Source: Marinobacterium jannaschii DSM 6295 | GTDB taxonomy: Bacteria > Pseudomonadota > Gammaproteobacteria > Pseudomonadales > Balneatricaceae | Reading direction: 5' to 3' | Length of the DNA: 44,746 nt | Assembly: GCF_000620085.1 (NCBI RefSeq) | Contig: NZ_KK211069.1 | Span: 1 to 44,746 of the forward strand | Shown: positions 33,381 to 43,781 of the stretch, one piece after another | How the letters are laid out: each line of letters starts with the position of its first letter | Numbering within the stretch: the stretch's first letter is position 1 | Program-made: the position numbers and the translations under genes | The notes under the pieces: generated by a model | The model's input: only the letters and a program-made list of their open reading frames with translations | The model's database searches: none | Told to the model about the DNA's origin: nothing

Positions 33381-35456
33381 TTAGTTTTTTGCTGAAGTAT
33401 ATTTCAGTGTCAGGTCAATCATATCCAGCAGAATCCGTCCGCTTTCTGCCAGAATAGCTTCTGATTCAGGGCTGATCTGGCGGCCGCTGCTGTCTTTCTC
33501 CAACTCGTTGTCCAGCTCAGACAGTTTGCTGATGGGCGCGAGGTTCTTGCGCTCCCGACGTCTGTTTTCGGCCTCGAGCTGCCAGGATTCAACCTGGCTG
33601 CGCTCTGTTTCCAGCTTATCTTTTCTTAATGAAATTAAGGTATCGTTGCGCTGCTCTTCCAGATGGTTGACCTGCTCCTGCATAAACATGAAGTCAGGAT
33701 TATCTTTAACACGCTGCTTATGGCGTTTTGTCAGCTTTTCAATAAATGGTGATACACCCACAAAGTGTCCGTGACGTACCGGATGGATTGTATCCCACTC
33801 AAGAGCACCATCCAGAGCGCTTTCACCGATCTCAGAGGTGTTGTACAGGGTAGGGAAGCTGATATCGGGAATAATCCCTTTATGCTGGGTGCTTTCACCC
33901 GAAATACGGTAGAACTTGGCATGGGTAAGTTTAAGCTGGCCATGCTCAAGCGGAAGCAGGGTCTGGACCGTGCCTTTACCGAACGTTTGTCCTCCCAGTA
34001 CGATACCGCGCTGGTAATCCTGAATAGCGCCGGCAAATATCTCAGAAGCCGAGGCTGACATTCGGTTTACTACCACCGCAACCGGGCCGGTATAGACAAA
34101 CTTAGGATTACGGTCGCTCATCACATTAATACGGCCATTAGGGTCCTGGATCTGCACGGTCGGGCCGCGGCTGATAAACAGTCCCACCAGTTCATTGGCC
34201 TCACGCAAAGATCCGCCGCCGTTGTTACGAAGATCGATAATCAGGCCGTGGATTTTTTCGGCTTGCAGTTCGGCGATCAGCTTTTCGACATCACGCGTGG
34301 TGCTTTTATAATCCTTCTCGCCACGCTGAAGGGCACCAAAGTCAATATAGAATGCCGGTATCTCAATAACACCGACTTTGAACTGGCGTCCCTGATAATC
34401 AATATCGAGAATACGTTTTTTAGCGGCCTGCTCCTCAAGCTTAACCTTGTTTCTTTTGATTTTAACAATGCGGGTCTGGCTGCTATCGGAATCACTGGAG
34501 CGAACCAGTAGACGGACCACTGTGTCTTTAGGTCCGCGGATTTTGCTTACTACGTCATCCAGGCGCCAGCCGACAACATCTTCAATGCTGCCATCTTCGC
34601 CCTGGCCGACACCCAGAATCAGGTCGGCTGGTTTCAGTTGGCCGGTTTTGTCGGCAGGCCCTGCCGGCACCAGGCGTACTATTTTGGTGTATTCGTTTTC
34701 TGCCTGGAGTACAGCACCGATACCTTCCAGCGACAGGCTCATATTAATTTTAAAGTTTTCAGAGCGGCGTGGAGAGAAATACTGGGTATGGGGGTCAAAC
34801 TGGCCGGTAAATGTATTGGCGTAGGTCTGAAAAACGTCGTCGTTATTGATCTGATCAGAACGCTTCTGTTGATTAGCGTAGCGTTTAATCAGTGTTTCTT
34901 TGGCTTCTTCCAGCGACTTTTCCGCCAGAGTCAGGTTTAACAGGGCGCTTTTAACCCGCTTCCTCCACAGGTTGTCCATCTCCTCTCTGGTGGAAACCCA
35001 TTGATCATCGGTACGATCAGTGTCGAGGTTCTCGTCAACGTCAAAGTCAAACCGCCTGTTGCTGCTGGTCAGCAGCTTAATCGCATAGGCATTGCGCTCG
35101 TTGCTGCGCTGCTGCAAACGGTTGAATATGATATAGGCGACATCCAGCTTGCCTGCTTTGATCTCTTCATCAAGCTGGAATCGGTATTTCTCAAATTCAC
35201 GGATGTCACTGGCATAGAAGTTAAGCTTGGACGGGTCGAGATTTTCCAGGAACTTATCGAGCAGCTGGCTGGATAGGGTATCGTTAATCTCGAGCTTTTT
35301 GTAATGGCCCAGCTTCAGAGAGTCGACAATTTCCAGAAGCGTCTGACTATGAATCGCTTCAGCCTTTAATGGCTCGGGAATCTTTGCCGCCACAGGTGAT
35401 GCAAGGCAGATTGCAAGAGTGGTGGTGCCAATAAGGTGTAACAGCGATTTATACAT
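33381..35456 (-). CDS. prc: Tail-specific periplasmic protease Prc
   Basis: This is a 691-residue S41 protease close in length to E. coli Prc (682). A signal peptide (SLLHLIGTTTLAICLASPVAA) precedes the N-terminal helical domain (SKLNFYASDIREFEKYRFQ). A PDZ domain at about 230-320 has MSLSLEGIGAVLQ, VPAGPADKTGQLKPADLILGV split by the groove, and VVRLLVRS. The catalytic serine block is NRMSASASEIFAGA and the catalytic lysine block GGQTFGKGTVQTL. The C-terminal region (EEQRNDTLISLRKDKLETER) is charged and helical as in the family. Prc degrades periplasmic proteins with exposed non-polar C-termini and matures PBP3 in E. coli. It is first in an operon with the coiled-coil protein. The ribosome site before ATG 35456 is poor. 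Confidence 0.96.
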   Translation of the reverse strand: MYKSLLHLIGTTTLAICLASPVAAKIPEPLKAEAIHSQTLLEIVDSLKLGHYKKLEINDTLSSQLLDKFLENLDPSKLNFYASDIREFEKYRFQLDEEIKAGKLDVAYIIFNRLQQRSNERNAYAIKLLTSSNRRFDFDVDENLDTDRTDDQWVSTREEMDNLWRKRVKSALLNLTLAEKSLEEAKETLIKRYANQQKRSDQINNDDVFQTYANTFTGQFDPHTQYFSPRRSENFKINMSLSLEGIGAVLQAENEYTKIVRLVPAGPADKTGQLKPADLILGVGQGEDGSIEDVVGWRLDDVVSKIRGPKDTVVRLLVRSSDSDSSQTRIVKIKRNKVKLEEQAAKKRILDIDYQGRQFKVGVIEIPAFYIDFGALQRGEKDYKSTTRDVEKLIAELQAEKIHGLIIDLRNNGGGSLREANELVGLFISRGPTVQIQDPNGRINVMSDRNPKFVYTGPVAVVVNRMSASASEIFAGAIQDYQRGIVLGGQTFGKGTVQTLLPLEHGQLKLTHAKFYRISGESTQHKGIIPDISFPTLYNTSEIGESALDGALEWDTIHPVRHGHFVGVSPFIEKLTKRHKQRVKDNPDFMFMQEQVNHLEEQRNDTLISLRKDKLETERSQVESWQLEAENRRRERKNLAPISKLSELDNELEKDSSGRQISPESEAILAESGRILLDMIDLTLKYTSAKN

Positions 35457-35641
35457 AAATTTGAGTTACCAGTCGTGTGTTCTCTTGATGAGACCACTTG
35501 ATATTGCAGAGAGTTCCGATGCAGCAGGAATCCGTTGGTGTCTAACCAAGTCAGGCAAAGGTTTCATAGCAGAGTTTAGACATGGGGCGTGCTGATGTAA
35601 AATCAACTGTTTAGCGCTATTTAATTGTTTAAGGTGATGTG

Positions 35642-36154
35642 ATGTTACGACCGCTTATCGTGGTTCTGGCGACCACTCTGGTACTGGCTGGATGCGGCAA
35701 AAGTGAAGAAGAGGAGCGCTTTCGTAAAGAGCTGATTGAGAAAGCACTCAATGATGACACCCGCAAGGCTGGTGATGCTTATCTTGCCGAAAATGCCAAG
35801 CGGGAGTCGGTGGTCGTGCTGCCCTCTGGATTGCAGTATGAGGTGCTTCGGGAAGGGCAGGGAGAGTCTCCCAAAGTAACGGATAATGTCGTTGTTCATT
35901 ATGAAGGTACTCGTGTCGATGGGGTCGTATTTGACAGCTCCTGGCAGCGAGGAAAACCCGCTGAATTTCCATTGAACCGGGTGATCAGGGGTTGGACTGA
36001 AGGCCTGAGTCTGATGAAGGAGGGAGGTGTCAGAATGTTTTATATCCCGGCAGACCTGGCGTACGGCGCAACCAGTCCTTCAGAGTTGATTCCCGCGAAT
36101 TCTGCGCTGGTGTTTAAGGTTGAGCTGCTGGAAGTGAAGAAAGAGGAAAACTAA
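35642..36154 (+). CDS. Lipoprotein FKBP-type peptidyl-prolyl isomerase
   Basis: This 170-residue protein has a lipoprotein signal ([14 protein letters not shown], lipid Cys18) and a charged linker. A C-terminal FKBP domain (about 60-168) has [61 protein letters not shown] and [20 protein letters not shown]. Key FKBP active-site residues (Tyr, Phe, Asp, Val-Ile, Trp) are in place. It resembles the FklB/Mip class but with a shorter dimerisation arm. It would act in the periplasm, anchored to the outer or inner membrane. ATG 35642 has AAGG at 7-nt spacing; the GTG three bases earlier is less likely. It ends one base before apeB starts, so the two probably form an operon. Confidence 0.93.
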   Translation: MLRPLIVVLATTLVLAGCGKSEEEERFRKELIEKALNDDTRKAGDAYLAENAKRESVVVLPSGLQYEVLREGQGESPKVTDNVVVHYEGTRVDGVVFDSSWQRGKPAEFPLNRVIRGWTEGLSLMKEGGVRMFYIPADLAYGATSPSELIPANSALVFKVELLEVKKEEN

Positions 36155-36155
36155 A

Positions 36156-37445
36156 ATGACACAGAATGAGTACAATCAGTCCCTGATCCGCTTTCTATCT
36201 GAATCTCCGACGCCATTTCATGCAGTAAAGGCGATGGCTTCGCGATTGCGGGAGGCTGGATTTGAGCCGTTGCGCGAAGCTGACGCATGGCAAACGGAGG
36301 CTGGCGGTCGGTACTACATCACCCGCAATGATTCATCTATTATCGCCTGGACCATGCCGGTAGAAGGGTCTCCGGCTGAAAATGGTTTTCGTATGGTGGG
36401 CGCCCATACGGACTCGCCGTGCCTTAAAGTTAAGCCTTCTCCTGAGTTACACCGAAACGGTTATTTTCAGCTGGGTGTGGAAGTTTATGGTGGAGTATTG
36501 CTGAACCCCTGGTTTGACCGTGACCTCTCGCTGGCCGGTCGTATCAGTTACCTGTCTGAAGCGGGTGTTGTTGAGCACCATCTGATCGATTTCCGCAAAG
36601 CCATCGCCATTATTCCGAGTCTGGCGATACATCTGGACCGGGAAGCCAATAGCAGTCGCGCCATCAATGCCCAGACTTATCTGCCTCCTGTGTTGGGGCG
36701 CACCGGTTCAAAGCCGGACTTTCGGGAGATTCTGAAGCAGAAGCTGATCGATGACGGTGTAGCAAATGTTGATCAGGTATTGGATTACGAGCTTTGCTTC
36801 TATGATGTCCAGTCTCCGGCAATGGTTGGTCTGAATGAAGAATTTATCGCTTCGGCGCGTCTGGATAATCTGCTGAGCTGCTTTATCGGGCTTCAGGCAA
36901 TGCTGGAAGCAGATTCGCGAGAGGGCACGCTGCTGGTCTGTAATGATCATGAAGAGGTCGGCAGTATGTCTGCTGCGGGTGCTCAGGGACCGATGCTGAG
37001 CCAGATGCTGGAGCGCATTATGCCGCAGGCGGAAGAGCGGCACCGTGCTTTGTCCCGTTCCATGATGATTTCAGCGGACAATGCCCATGCGGTACACCCT
37101 AATTTCGCTGATAAACATGATGCTAATCATGGGCCGCTAATCAACCAGGGTGCGGTTATAAAACTGAACGCTAATCAGCGCTATGCCAGTAACAGTGAAA
37201 CCAGCGCACTTTACCGCAAGCTGGCTGCAGAAGAGGAAGTGCCTGTACAGGCCTTTGTCGTGCGCAGTGATATGGCATGCGGCAGTACGATCGGTCCGAT
37301 TACGGCGTCAGAGATCGGTGTCAAAACGCTGGATATCGGTGTTCCTCAGTTTGCGATGCATTCAATCCGGGAGCTGGCCGGTACCGCCGACGCTTATAAC
37401 CTGAGTCGCGTATTAAGCCGATTCTATAAAGAACCGGAAGTCTGA
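36156..37445 (+). CDS. apeB: M18 family aminopeptidase
   Basis: This is a 429-residue cytosolic di-zinc aminopeptidase of the M18 family (aminopeptidase I / DAP type). Metal and catalytic blocks are complete: [15 protein letters not shown] (first His-Asp pair), [15 protein letters not shown] (bridging Asp), [17 protein letters not shown] (Glu-Glu), [17 protein letters not shown] and the terminal [17 protein letters not shown] with [14 protein letters not shown] for the last His. It removes N-terminal residues, probably acidic ones, from peptides. The start follows the FKBP stop by one base, with GAGG upstream. It is the last gene of the pair. Confidence 0.95.
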   Translation: MTQNEYNQSLIRFLSESPTPFHAVKAMASRLREAGFEPLREADAWQTEAGGRYYITRNDSSIIAWTMPVEGSPAENGFRMVGAHTDSPCLKVKPSPELHRNGYFQLGVEVYGGVLLNPWFDRDLSLAGRISYLSEAGVVEHHLIDFRKAIAIIPSLAIHLDREANSSRAINAQTYLPPVLGRTGSKPDFREILKQKLIDDGVANVDQVLDYELCFYDVQSPAMVGLNEEFIASARLDNLLSCFIGLQAMLEADSREGTLLVCNDHEEVGSMSAAGAQGPMLSQMLERIMPQAEERHRALSRSMMISADNAHAVHPNFADKHDANHGPLINQGAVIKLNANQRYASNSETSALYRKLAAEEEVPVQAFVVRSDMACGSTIGPITASEIGVKTLDIGVPQFAMHSIRELAGTADAYNLSRVLSRFYKEPEV

Positions 37446-37836
37446 GACCGGATTGGGGGGGTAACGCCCCCCCCAAGGCCTGATTGACCGACCTGCTGAC
37501 CACTGAAGTGCTACAGGTCGGCCTTTTGGCCCACATCATATGTTAAGCCCCCAGCCCTTCTAAATTAGCTAAGACAGCTTTGCCCCTGATCGAGCCCGTC
37601 CTTCGTGATTATCAGGCCGTCCAGGATCTGCCGTCATTCTGTCCTGGAGGGCGGTAACAGGTCACATCTGCTTCCAGAGATCCGAGACTATATTTCCCCA
37701 ATCATTTATCAATTTTCTGGTCCTGCTCTACTATGTAACGATGTAAGTTGAATTCTGTTGCTCTGTTTGAGCCCTAAATAAGGATATTGAAATTGAAGTC
37801 TTATTCAATTGACGAATGGATAGTTAAGGAGGGCAG
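37446..37836. other. Intergenic region before the hybrid kinase
   Basis: The 391-bp space holds the apeB hairpins, a tccagga/tcctgga pair (near 37621 and 37643), and AT-rich sequence from 37690 on. A strong AAGGAGGG (37826-37833) is the ribosome site of the kinase. I could not pick a convincing promoter and see no gene. Confidence 0.5.
37453..37521 (+). terminator. Tandem hairpins after apeB
   Basis: A G/C-only stem ttggggggg with ccccccc-caa (37453-37461 with 37468-37476 or one base shifted) begins 8 bp after the stop. A second stem, ccgacctg/caggtcgg (37488-37495 with 37514-37521, 18-nt loop), is followed by ccttttgg. Only the second has even a short T-run, so the terminator call is moderate. 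Confidence 0.6.
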
Positions 37837-40800
37837 ATGGTAGCGGCAGGAAAGGTGTTTAATCGGGTACTTCCCCGAACTCTCGCGCTTTCGCTTCTCA
37901 TCTCTCTGATTCTTCTGGCAGGACTTTTTTGTTTAAACCGTGTTGTCGATAAACGGGCGGTGTTATCGGATATTGATTCTGATATCGCACTGGTCGAGCT
38001 GGCTGCAGAGATTGGCGATCTGTTACATCAAGTTCAAAAGGAACGCGGCCTGACATCTGGCTTCTTAAACGGTGATGCCAGGAAATATCAAAAGGAAGTA
38101 AAGCTTCTGCGGGAAACCACGGATCAGTTTGCTGAGAAACTGCTAAAGCGCTCCGGGCAGATGAAAGAGTCTGTCCGGTTTCCCGGATTGCGCGCGATTC
38201 TCGATGGCATTCGTACTGATATCAAGCGCCTTCCATCTCTACGCTACGGACGTGTTGATCTGCGTCTGGCTGATAATCTCAAATCAGATCCATTTCAAAG
38301 TGGTGGCGTGTTTGACGCCTATACCGACATCAATACCAAGCTGTTGGAATCGGTTAAGCAGATAAGCTTCTATACCGAAAGAAGCCGGTTGATCGGTTCT
38401 CTGGCGAGCTATAGTAACTTGCTCTACTACAAAGAGTTGTTAGGGCAGGAAAGAGCAATTCTTGCGCGTGTCTTTGTTCAGGGAAGCTTTGAATCTGGCC
38501 TTTTCCGAAGAATTATCGAAACCTCGGCGCAGGAGAATGCTTACAAAGAGCTCTTCCTCTCGCTGGCTGATGATGAGGCTGTCAGCTTTTACAAGCAATC
38601 TGTTAATTCATCACTGATGCTCAGGGCAGATGAGATGCGTCGAAATGCACTGGCCAGTGCATCTACGGGGCTGTTTAAAGCGGATGGCAAGACATGGTGG
38701 GACACGCAAACTGCGCTAATTGACGAATATCGCAAGGTGCAGGGGTTCATAACAGCAGCAGAGTTGGCGAAGCTGGCTCAACTCAAGAAGCGCGTCGAAC
38801 AGGGACTGGAGGCGTATTATTTCGCCGGTCTGGTTGCTGCTCTGGCATTGATCGGCAGTGTTGTTTTACTCATCGCCCGGCCAAAACACCATCGATCTGC
38901 AGATGAGCAGCAAAAAAGCTGGCGTTTTACCTTGGCGCATCTGGTGGGTGTGGCTCTGATTCTGTTGGTGAGCATGGGTTTGGTAATCAACTACTCCATC
39001 AGCAATGTCCGGCATAAGCTCACGGAGGAGGCTATTAGCACCTTGGGAGCCAGCGTATCCAGTGTCCACGGAACTTTACGAGAGATTTGGCTGGATGCGG
39101 TTTTTTCGGATGTAGAGCGCTGGGCGTCTGATCCCCTGGTTGTTTCTGGCGTAGAGGGACTATTGCAGGCACCGGCTAATCTCACTGCCCTGAGTAACCA
39201 CCCGGCGCAAGCCGCCCTGCGAGAGTTTTTTGAGCCCCGTCTTAATCTGAGGAGTGGTAGAGGATTCATTATTGTTTCTCCGGACTACCGCAATGTTGCT
39301 TCAATGCAGGATAGCAATCTGGGGCATGTCAATCTGGCGATACAACACCGCCCCGGCCCGCTGAAAAAAGCACTGGCAGGTAAGTCTTCCTTCATTCCGC
39401 CGTTTCGATCCGATACTCCGTTGCGTAACGCCAAGGGGCAGTTGGTTGATGACGGACCAATTATGTTTGCGGCTTCACCGGTCTTCGATAACCGCGGCAA
39501 GGTTATGGCCATTTTGTTGATCCGGCTTGATCCTCTGGGTGACTTCTCGCAGATTCTGGCCAGCAGGCTTATCTGGAGTACCGGTGAAACATACGCATTT
39601 GACCGCCAGGGGCGAATGTTATCGCGAAGCCGCTTTGAATCTCAGTTATATGACCTCGGCCTGCTGGAGCGGGGCAAGAGCAGTATTCTCAACATCGATA
39701 TCAGGGAGCCTGGTTCCGGCGATACCATTGGGCCGTTAACCAGAATGGCGCAGCGTGCAACCACCGGGCAGGATGGCAGTAGCCTGGAAGCCTATCCGGA
39801 TTACCGGGGAGTCCCGGTGCTCGGTGCCTGGTTATGGGATGCTGAGCTGGGCCTGGGTATCGCAACTGAGGTCGACGAGAGTGAAGTCATTGATTCGACA
39901 CGCCTGATTAGCAATTCGATGGTGCTTGAGTTTCTCTTGGCACTCTTGCTGGCACTGATCGCTATCGTAATTATCTATCGCTTACAGAAGCAGAATGTCT
40001 CTGTCCTGCTCGAAACCTTAAACGAGTCCCGTCAGCAGAAAGAACTGGCTGAAAGTACACTGGTCGAGCTAAAAGATGTCACGGACTATAACCGGGCTTT
40101 GTTCTTCGCTTCACCGATCGGCCTGGTGTTGTGTGATATGGAAGGGAAGCTGCTCGATGTTAATCCGGCTTTCCTCGGGATCATTGGTTATGAAGAGGCA
40201 GAAGCGAAAGCCCTGAGCTACTGGGATATCACCCCGAGGGAGTATGAACCTCAGGAGATGAAGCAGATCGACTCTATGGCCCAGACCGGGCGATACGGCC
40301 CTTATGAAAAAGAGTATCTGCATAAAGAAGGGCATCGAGTCCCCGTACTACTGGATGGATTGGTGATCGAACGGGGCAGCGAAAGCTTTATTCTGTCCTC
40401 GGTACAAAATATAACCGAGCGCAAAAAGGATGAGCTCGCCTTGATTCAGGCTCGTGAAGAGGCTGAGGCCGCCAATCAGGCCAAGTCCACGTTCCTGGCG
40501 ACAATGAGCCACGAGATTCGCACGCCGCTGAATGGCATTGTCGGCACCATTGATATGCTGCGACATACCAATCTTGCCCGGAGGCAGCAAGTGATGCTGG
40601 GCACTGCCCATGAATCGGCTGCCATGCTGCAGGGCGTGATTGACGATATTCTGGATTTCTCGAAGATTGAGGCAGGTAAGCTTGTACTTGAGTATAACGA
40701 GCTCTCTTTAGAACAGTTAATCGAGAATGTTGGTGATGGGTTGCGCACGGTGGCTGCTGGGCGGCAGGTAGAGTTGCTGATCAATTGTGAGCCGGGCTTA

Positions 40801-42465
40801 CCAATGGTGAAAGGAGACCCTGTACGGCTTAAGCAGATCCTGTTCAATCTGGTCGGTAATGCGATCAAGTTCAGCAGTGACATGCCGGACAGAAATGGTC
40901 GGGTGTTGCTCTGTGTTGAGATGATCGCGCAGGATGCTGATGAACTCCATATCCAGTTTCGTGTGAAGGATAACGGGATTGGAATGAGTCCCCAGGTGAA
41001 AAGCCGACTGTTCAAGCCGTTTATGCAGGGGGAAAAGACAATTACCAGGCGCTTCGGCGGTACCGGTTTGGGGTTGGTAATTACTCAGCGACTGGTTGAT
41101 TTCATGGAGGGGCGTATCAGAGTCGCGAGTGAAGAAGGGGAGGGTTCTGAGTTTTCATTGACGCTTTCCCTGCAAAAGGCTTGTATCCCGGGGATACCGG
41201 AATTTGCGATATTGCAACAACTCAACCTGCTTCTGATCAGCACGGACCCTGATATTAAAAACATTGTAGAAAGCTATCTGGGGACGGCCGGGGCGAGAGT
41301 GTATGCCGCTGAGATAAGTGAAGCGGAGACTTATCTTGGTCAATTGATGGAGTCCGATATCGATTTCGGTGTGGTTATTGACTGTCGTGAAGACACCGGG
41401 TTGTTTGAGCTGGTAGAAGATAGCCTGTCCCGGCTCGGCTATAACGAAGATCTGCGCTTTGTCCTGCTTGGTAGTGGCAATGGTGGTTACATCCAGCAGC
41501 AGTTTGGAGAGGGTATCCGGCTTGATCCGAATGCATTAAGTCGCACCGTGCTTGTAAATGCTGTGGCGGCAGCGGCGGGGCGCAAATCGCCGGAGGTAGT
41601 CCAGCAGCAAGAAGAGCCGTGTTTGCTGGATGCACCAATGCTTACGTCGGAAGAGGCGAGAGCCGCTAAGCAGCTTATTCTGGTTGTCGACGACAATGAA
41701 ACCAATCAAAAGGTAATCAGGCAGCAGCTGAATATGCTGGGTTACAACGTTGAGGTGGCTGGTGACGGCGTGGAAGCGCTGCAAATGTGGCGCAGTGATG
41801 TTTATCGCTTGGTTATGACCGACTGTCATATGCCCGAGATGGATGGTTACCAGTTAACCCGCTGTATCCGGCAGGAAGAAGCGGCCGGAGAGCGAATCCC
41901 GATTATTGCGATTACGGCTGATGCAATGAGAGGGACGGCGAGCCTTTGCTTCGAAGCCGGAATGGATGCTTATCTGACCAAACCGATGCAGTTGCACCAG
42001 ATAAGGGATGCGTTAGATACATGGTTACCCGATTCTTCCGCAGCCCCGGTTAGGGAAGCTGTCATAGAGCCGGTCCCGACAGATGAGGCTGATGAGGTGG
42101 TTGACTCCCCCGTCGACCCGACAGCGCTTGGTGCAATGCTCGGGATTGATGATGTCGCTGAATTACTGGAGTTCTATCTGGACTACCAGCGCTCTGCCAA
42201 CGTCAATCTCGCCGAAATGAAGGTTGCCTTTGCTGCCGGTGATGCAACCCAGGTTGGTCGGGTTGCTCATAATCTGAAGTCGACAGCGCGCTCTGTTGGG
42301 GCTGATCGACTCGCTGATTGTTGCCTGGCGCTGGAAAATGCAGGTAAGGCCTGCGATATGGAAGAGGTCAGTGAGCAGATGGAGCAGATTAGTTTGCTGT
42401 TTGCTGAAGTGGATACATGGATCGAGAATTACCAAAATACCTATGAAGACAAACAACCTGTGTAG
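37837..42465 (+). CDS. NIT-Cache-PAS hybrid histidine kinase with REC and HPt
   Basis: The kinase has 1542 residues. Order: helix 14-33; a periplasmic NIT (nitrate/nitrite-sensing type) domain (about 40-325, LLHQVQKERGLTSGFLNGD); helices 327-346 and 364-387; a second periplasmic Cache-like domain (about 390-690); helix 694-718; PAS (about 747-865); HisKA with His892 (MSHEIRTPLNG); HATPase (DNGIGMS, FGGTGLGLVI to 1082). Then comes a receiver-like domain without the phospho-Asp or Lys (about 1135-1250), a true receiver with Asp1329 (VMTDCHMPEMDG, TKP), and an HPt with His1478 (AHNLKSTARSVGAD). This is a complete internal phosphorelay. AAGGAGGG precedes ATG 37837 at good spacing. It overlaps the REC-EAL gene by 23 bp, pointing to that protein as the output. 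The ligands of the two sensors cannot be named from sequence. Confidence 0.92.
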   Translation: MVAAGKVFNRVLPRTLALSLLISLILLAGLFCLNRVVDKRAVLSDIDSDIALVELAAEIGDLLHQVQKERGLTSGFLNGDARKYQKEVKLLRETTDQFAEKLLKRSGQMKESVRFPGLRAILDGIRTDIKRLPSLRYGRVDLRLADNLKSDPFQSGGVFDAYTDINTKLLESVKQISFYTERSRLIGSLASYSNLLYYKELLGQERAILARVFVQGSFESGLFRRIIETSAQENAYKELFLSLADDEAVSFYKQSVNSSLMLRADEMRRNALASASTGLFKADGKTWWDTQTALIDEYRKVQGFITAAELAKLAQLKKRVEQGLEAYYFAGLVAALALIGSVVLLIARPKHHRSADEQQKSWRFTLAHLVGVALILLVSMGLVINYSISNVRHKLTEEAISTLGASVSSVHGTLREIWLDAVFSDVERWASDPLVVSGVEGLLQAPANLTALSNHPAQAALREFFEPRLNLRSGRGFIIVSPDYRNVASMQDSNLGHVNLAIQHRPGPLKKALAGKSSFIPPFRSDTPLRNAKGQLVDDGPIMFAASPVFDNRGKVMAILLIRLDPLGDFSQILASRLIWSTGETYAFDRQGRMLSRSRFESQLYDLGLLERGKSSILNIDIREPGSGDTIGPLTRMAQRATTGQDGSSLEAYPDYRGVPVLGAWLWDAELGLGIATEVDESEVIDSTRLISNSMVLEFLLALLLALIAIVIIYRLQKQNVSVLLETLNESRQQKELAESTLVELKDVTDYNRALFFASPIGLVLCDMEGKLLDVNPAFLGIIGYEEAEAKALSYWDITPREYEPQEMKQIDSMAQTGRYGPYEKEYLHKEGHRVPVLLDGLVIERGSESFILSSVQNITERKKDELALIQAREEAEAANQAKSTFLATMSHEIRTPLNGIVGTIDMLRHTNLARRQQVMLGTAHESAAMLQGVIDDILDFSKIEAGKLVLEYNELSLEQLIENVGDGLRTVAAGRQVELLINCEPGLPMVKGDPVRLKQILFNLVGNAIKFSSDMPDRNGRVLLCVEMIAQDADELHIQFRVKDNGIGMSPQVKSRLFKPFMQGEKTITRRFGGTGLGLVITQRLVDFMEGRIRVASEEGEGSEFSLTLSLQKACIPGIPEFAILQQLNLLLISTDPDIKNIVESYLGTAGARVYAAEISEAETYLGQLMESDIDFGVVIDCREDTGLFELVEDSLSRLGYNEDLRFVLLGSGNGGYIQQQFGEGIRLDPNALSRTVLVNAVAAAAGRKSPEVVQQQEEPCLLDAPMLTSEEARAAKQLILVVDDNETNQKVIRQQLNMLGYNVEVAGDGVEALQMWRSDVYRLVMTDCHMPEMDGYQLTRCIRQEEAAGERIPIIAITADAMRGTASLCFEAGMDAYLTKPMQLHQIRDALDTWLPDSSAAPVREAVIEPVPTDEADEVVDSPVDPTALGAMLGIDDVAELLEFYLDYQRSANVNLAEMKVAFAAGDATQVGRVAHNLKSTARSVGADRLADCCLALENAGKACDMEEVSEQMEQISLLFAEVDTWIENYQNTYEDKQPV

Positions 42466-43696
42466 TACCCAGTTGCTAAATCGCACCGTACTGGTTGTCG
42501 ATGATGAACCATTCGTGTTGCGAACCACATCACATATGCTGAAAAAAATGGGCTTTGGTCATATCTCAACGGCGGAAAGTGTCGCCCAGGCCCGGCAGTG
42601 TATTGCTGATGCAATGCCGCCGGTTGCTCTTGCTCTGGTCGACCTGAATATGCCGGATGTCGATGGTGTTGAGTTTCTCAGGCATTTCGAGGAGATCAAC
42701 TATCAGGGCTTTATTATTCTGATCAGCGGCGAGGACCGGCAGACGCTGAGTATGGCCGAAAATCTTGGTCGTCGACGCGGACTGTCGGTTCTCGGGGCGC
42801 TTAATAAGCCGGTCAGTGCTCATTGTTTGCAAGCTGTGCTGAAAAACCTTATTGCTTTCGATGAGCCCGCAAGACGGAGCGCCTCTTCTGCCGAAAGGCC
42901 TGAAGTAACCATCGATATGCTTGAAAGAGCGATTGATGCAGGGGAGTTGGAACCCTGGTTTCAGCCCAAAATCGATCTGAAAAGCCTGGAGCCCGTTGGT
43001 GTTGAGGCCCTGGTGCGATGGCCTACTTCCGGCCGCGGCATGATCTACCCGGATGAGTTTATACCTGTGGCCGAGAGGAGTGGCCTGATCGACAGGATGA
43101 CTTTTCTGGTGGTGGAGAAGGCGTTGAAGGCTCAGATGCATTGGCAAAGCTGCGGGCTGAACCTCAGTACAGCCATCAATATTTCGATGGATAGCCTGCA
43201 AAACCTGGAGTTTCCTGACAGTCTGGGAACGCTTGTTTCACAGCTGGGTGGCGAGATTGGCGGATTGCACTTGGAAGTTACCGAAAGCCAGCTGGCTGAA
43301 GACCTGGCCCGGCCTCTTGAAGTGCTACTACGCTTGCGCCTGAAAAAAGTCAGGCTTTCGATCGATGACTTTGGAACTGGGCACTCAAATCTGACCCAGC
43401 TGCGAGACCTGCCCTTTGATGAGCTTAAGCTGGATCGAAGCTACGTTCAGGAAGCGCTGCGTGGCGGCAAGGCCGCGGCGATTCTGGAATCCAGTGTTGA
43501 GCTGGCCAAAAAGCTGGGTATGACGGTCGTTGCTGAGGGGGTTGAAACGCTGCAGGAGTGGCGTTGTGTCGAGCGTTTGGGTTGTGATCAGGTTCAGGGC
43601 TATTTTGCGGCCCGCCCGATGCCTGCTGAGGAGCTGCCCTTATGGGTAAATAACTGGGCTGAAAAGTGTCATCAGTTGTTAGAGCTTGAGACCTGA
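42443..43696 (+). CDS. REC-EAL response regulator (c-di-GMP phosphodiesterase)
   Basis: The protein has 417 residues. The receiver (about 15-130) keeps VVDDEP, phospho-Asp67 in LVDLNMPDVDG and NKPVS for the Lys. The EAL domain (about 150-400) looks catalytically complete: EAL at 188-190 (GVEALVRWP), INISMDSLQN, LEVTESQ, IDDFGTGHSNLTQLRDLPFD, LKLDRSYV and VAEGVETLQE. It should hydrolyse c-di-GMP when phosphorylated by the upstream HPt. ATG 42443 overlaps the kinase stop by 23 bp and its ribosome site is poor, so translation is probably coupled; the open frame upstream to 42296 is a shadow of the kinase gene. It is followed 85 bp later by a second receiver gene. Confidence 0.93.
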   Translation: MKTNNLCSTQLLNRTVLVVDDEPFVLRTTSHMLKKMGFGHISTAESVAQARQCIADAMPPVALALVDLNMPDVDGVEFLRHFEEINYQGFIILISGEDRQTLSMAENLGRRRGLSVLGALNKPVSAHCLQAVLKNLIAFDEPARRSASSAERPEVTIDMLERAIDAGELEPWFQPKIDLKSLEPVGVEALVRWPTSGRGMIYPDEFIPVAERSGLIDRMTFLVVEKALKAQMHWQSCGLNLSTAINISMDSLQNLEFPDSLGTLVSQLGGEIGGLHLEVTESQLAEDLARPLEVLLRLRLKKVRLSIDDFGTGHSNLTQLRDLPFDELKLDRSYVQEALRGGKAAAILESSVELAKKLGMTVVAEGVETLQEWRCVERLGCDQVQGYFAARPMPAEELPLWVNNWAEKCHQLLELET

Positions 43697-43781
43697 TCCG
43701 GCCATCGATAGATCTGCAGTTGCAGCTGAGTGAGATGGCATAGAGGTGACAATAAAGGGACAAATCAGGAAGTCGTAAAGC

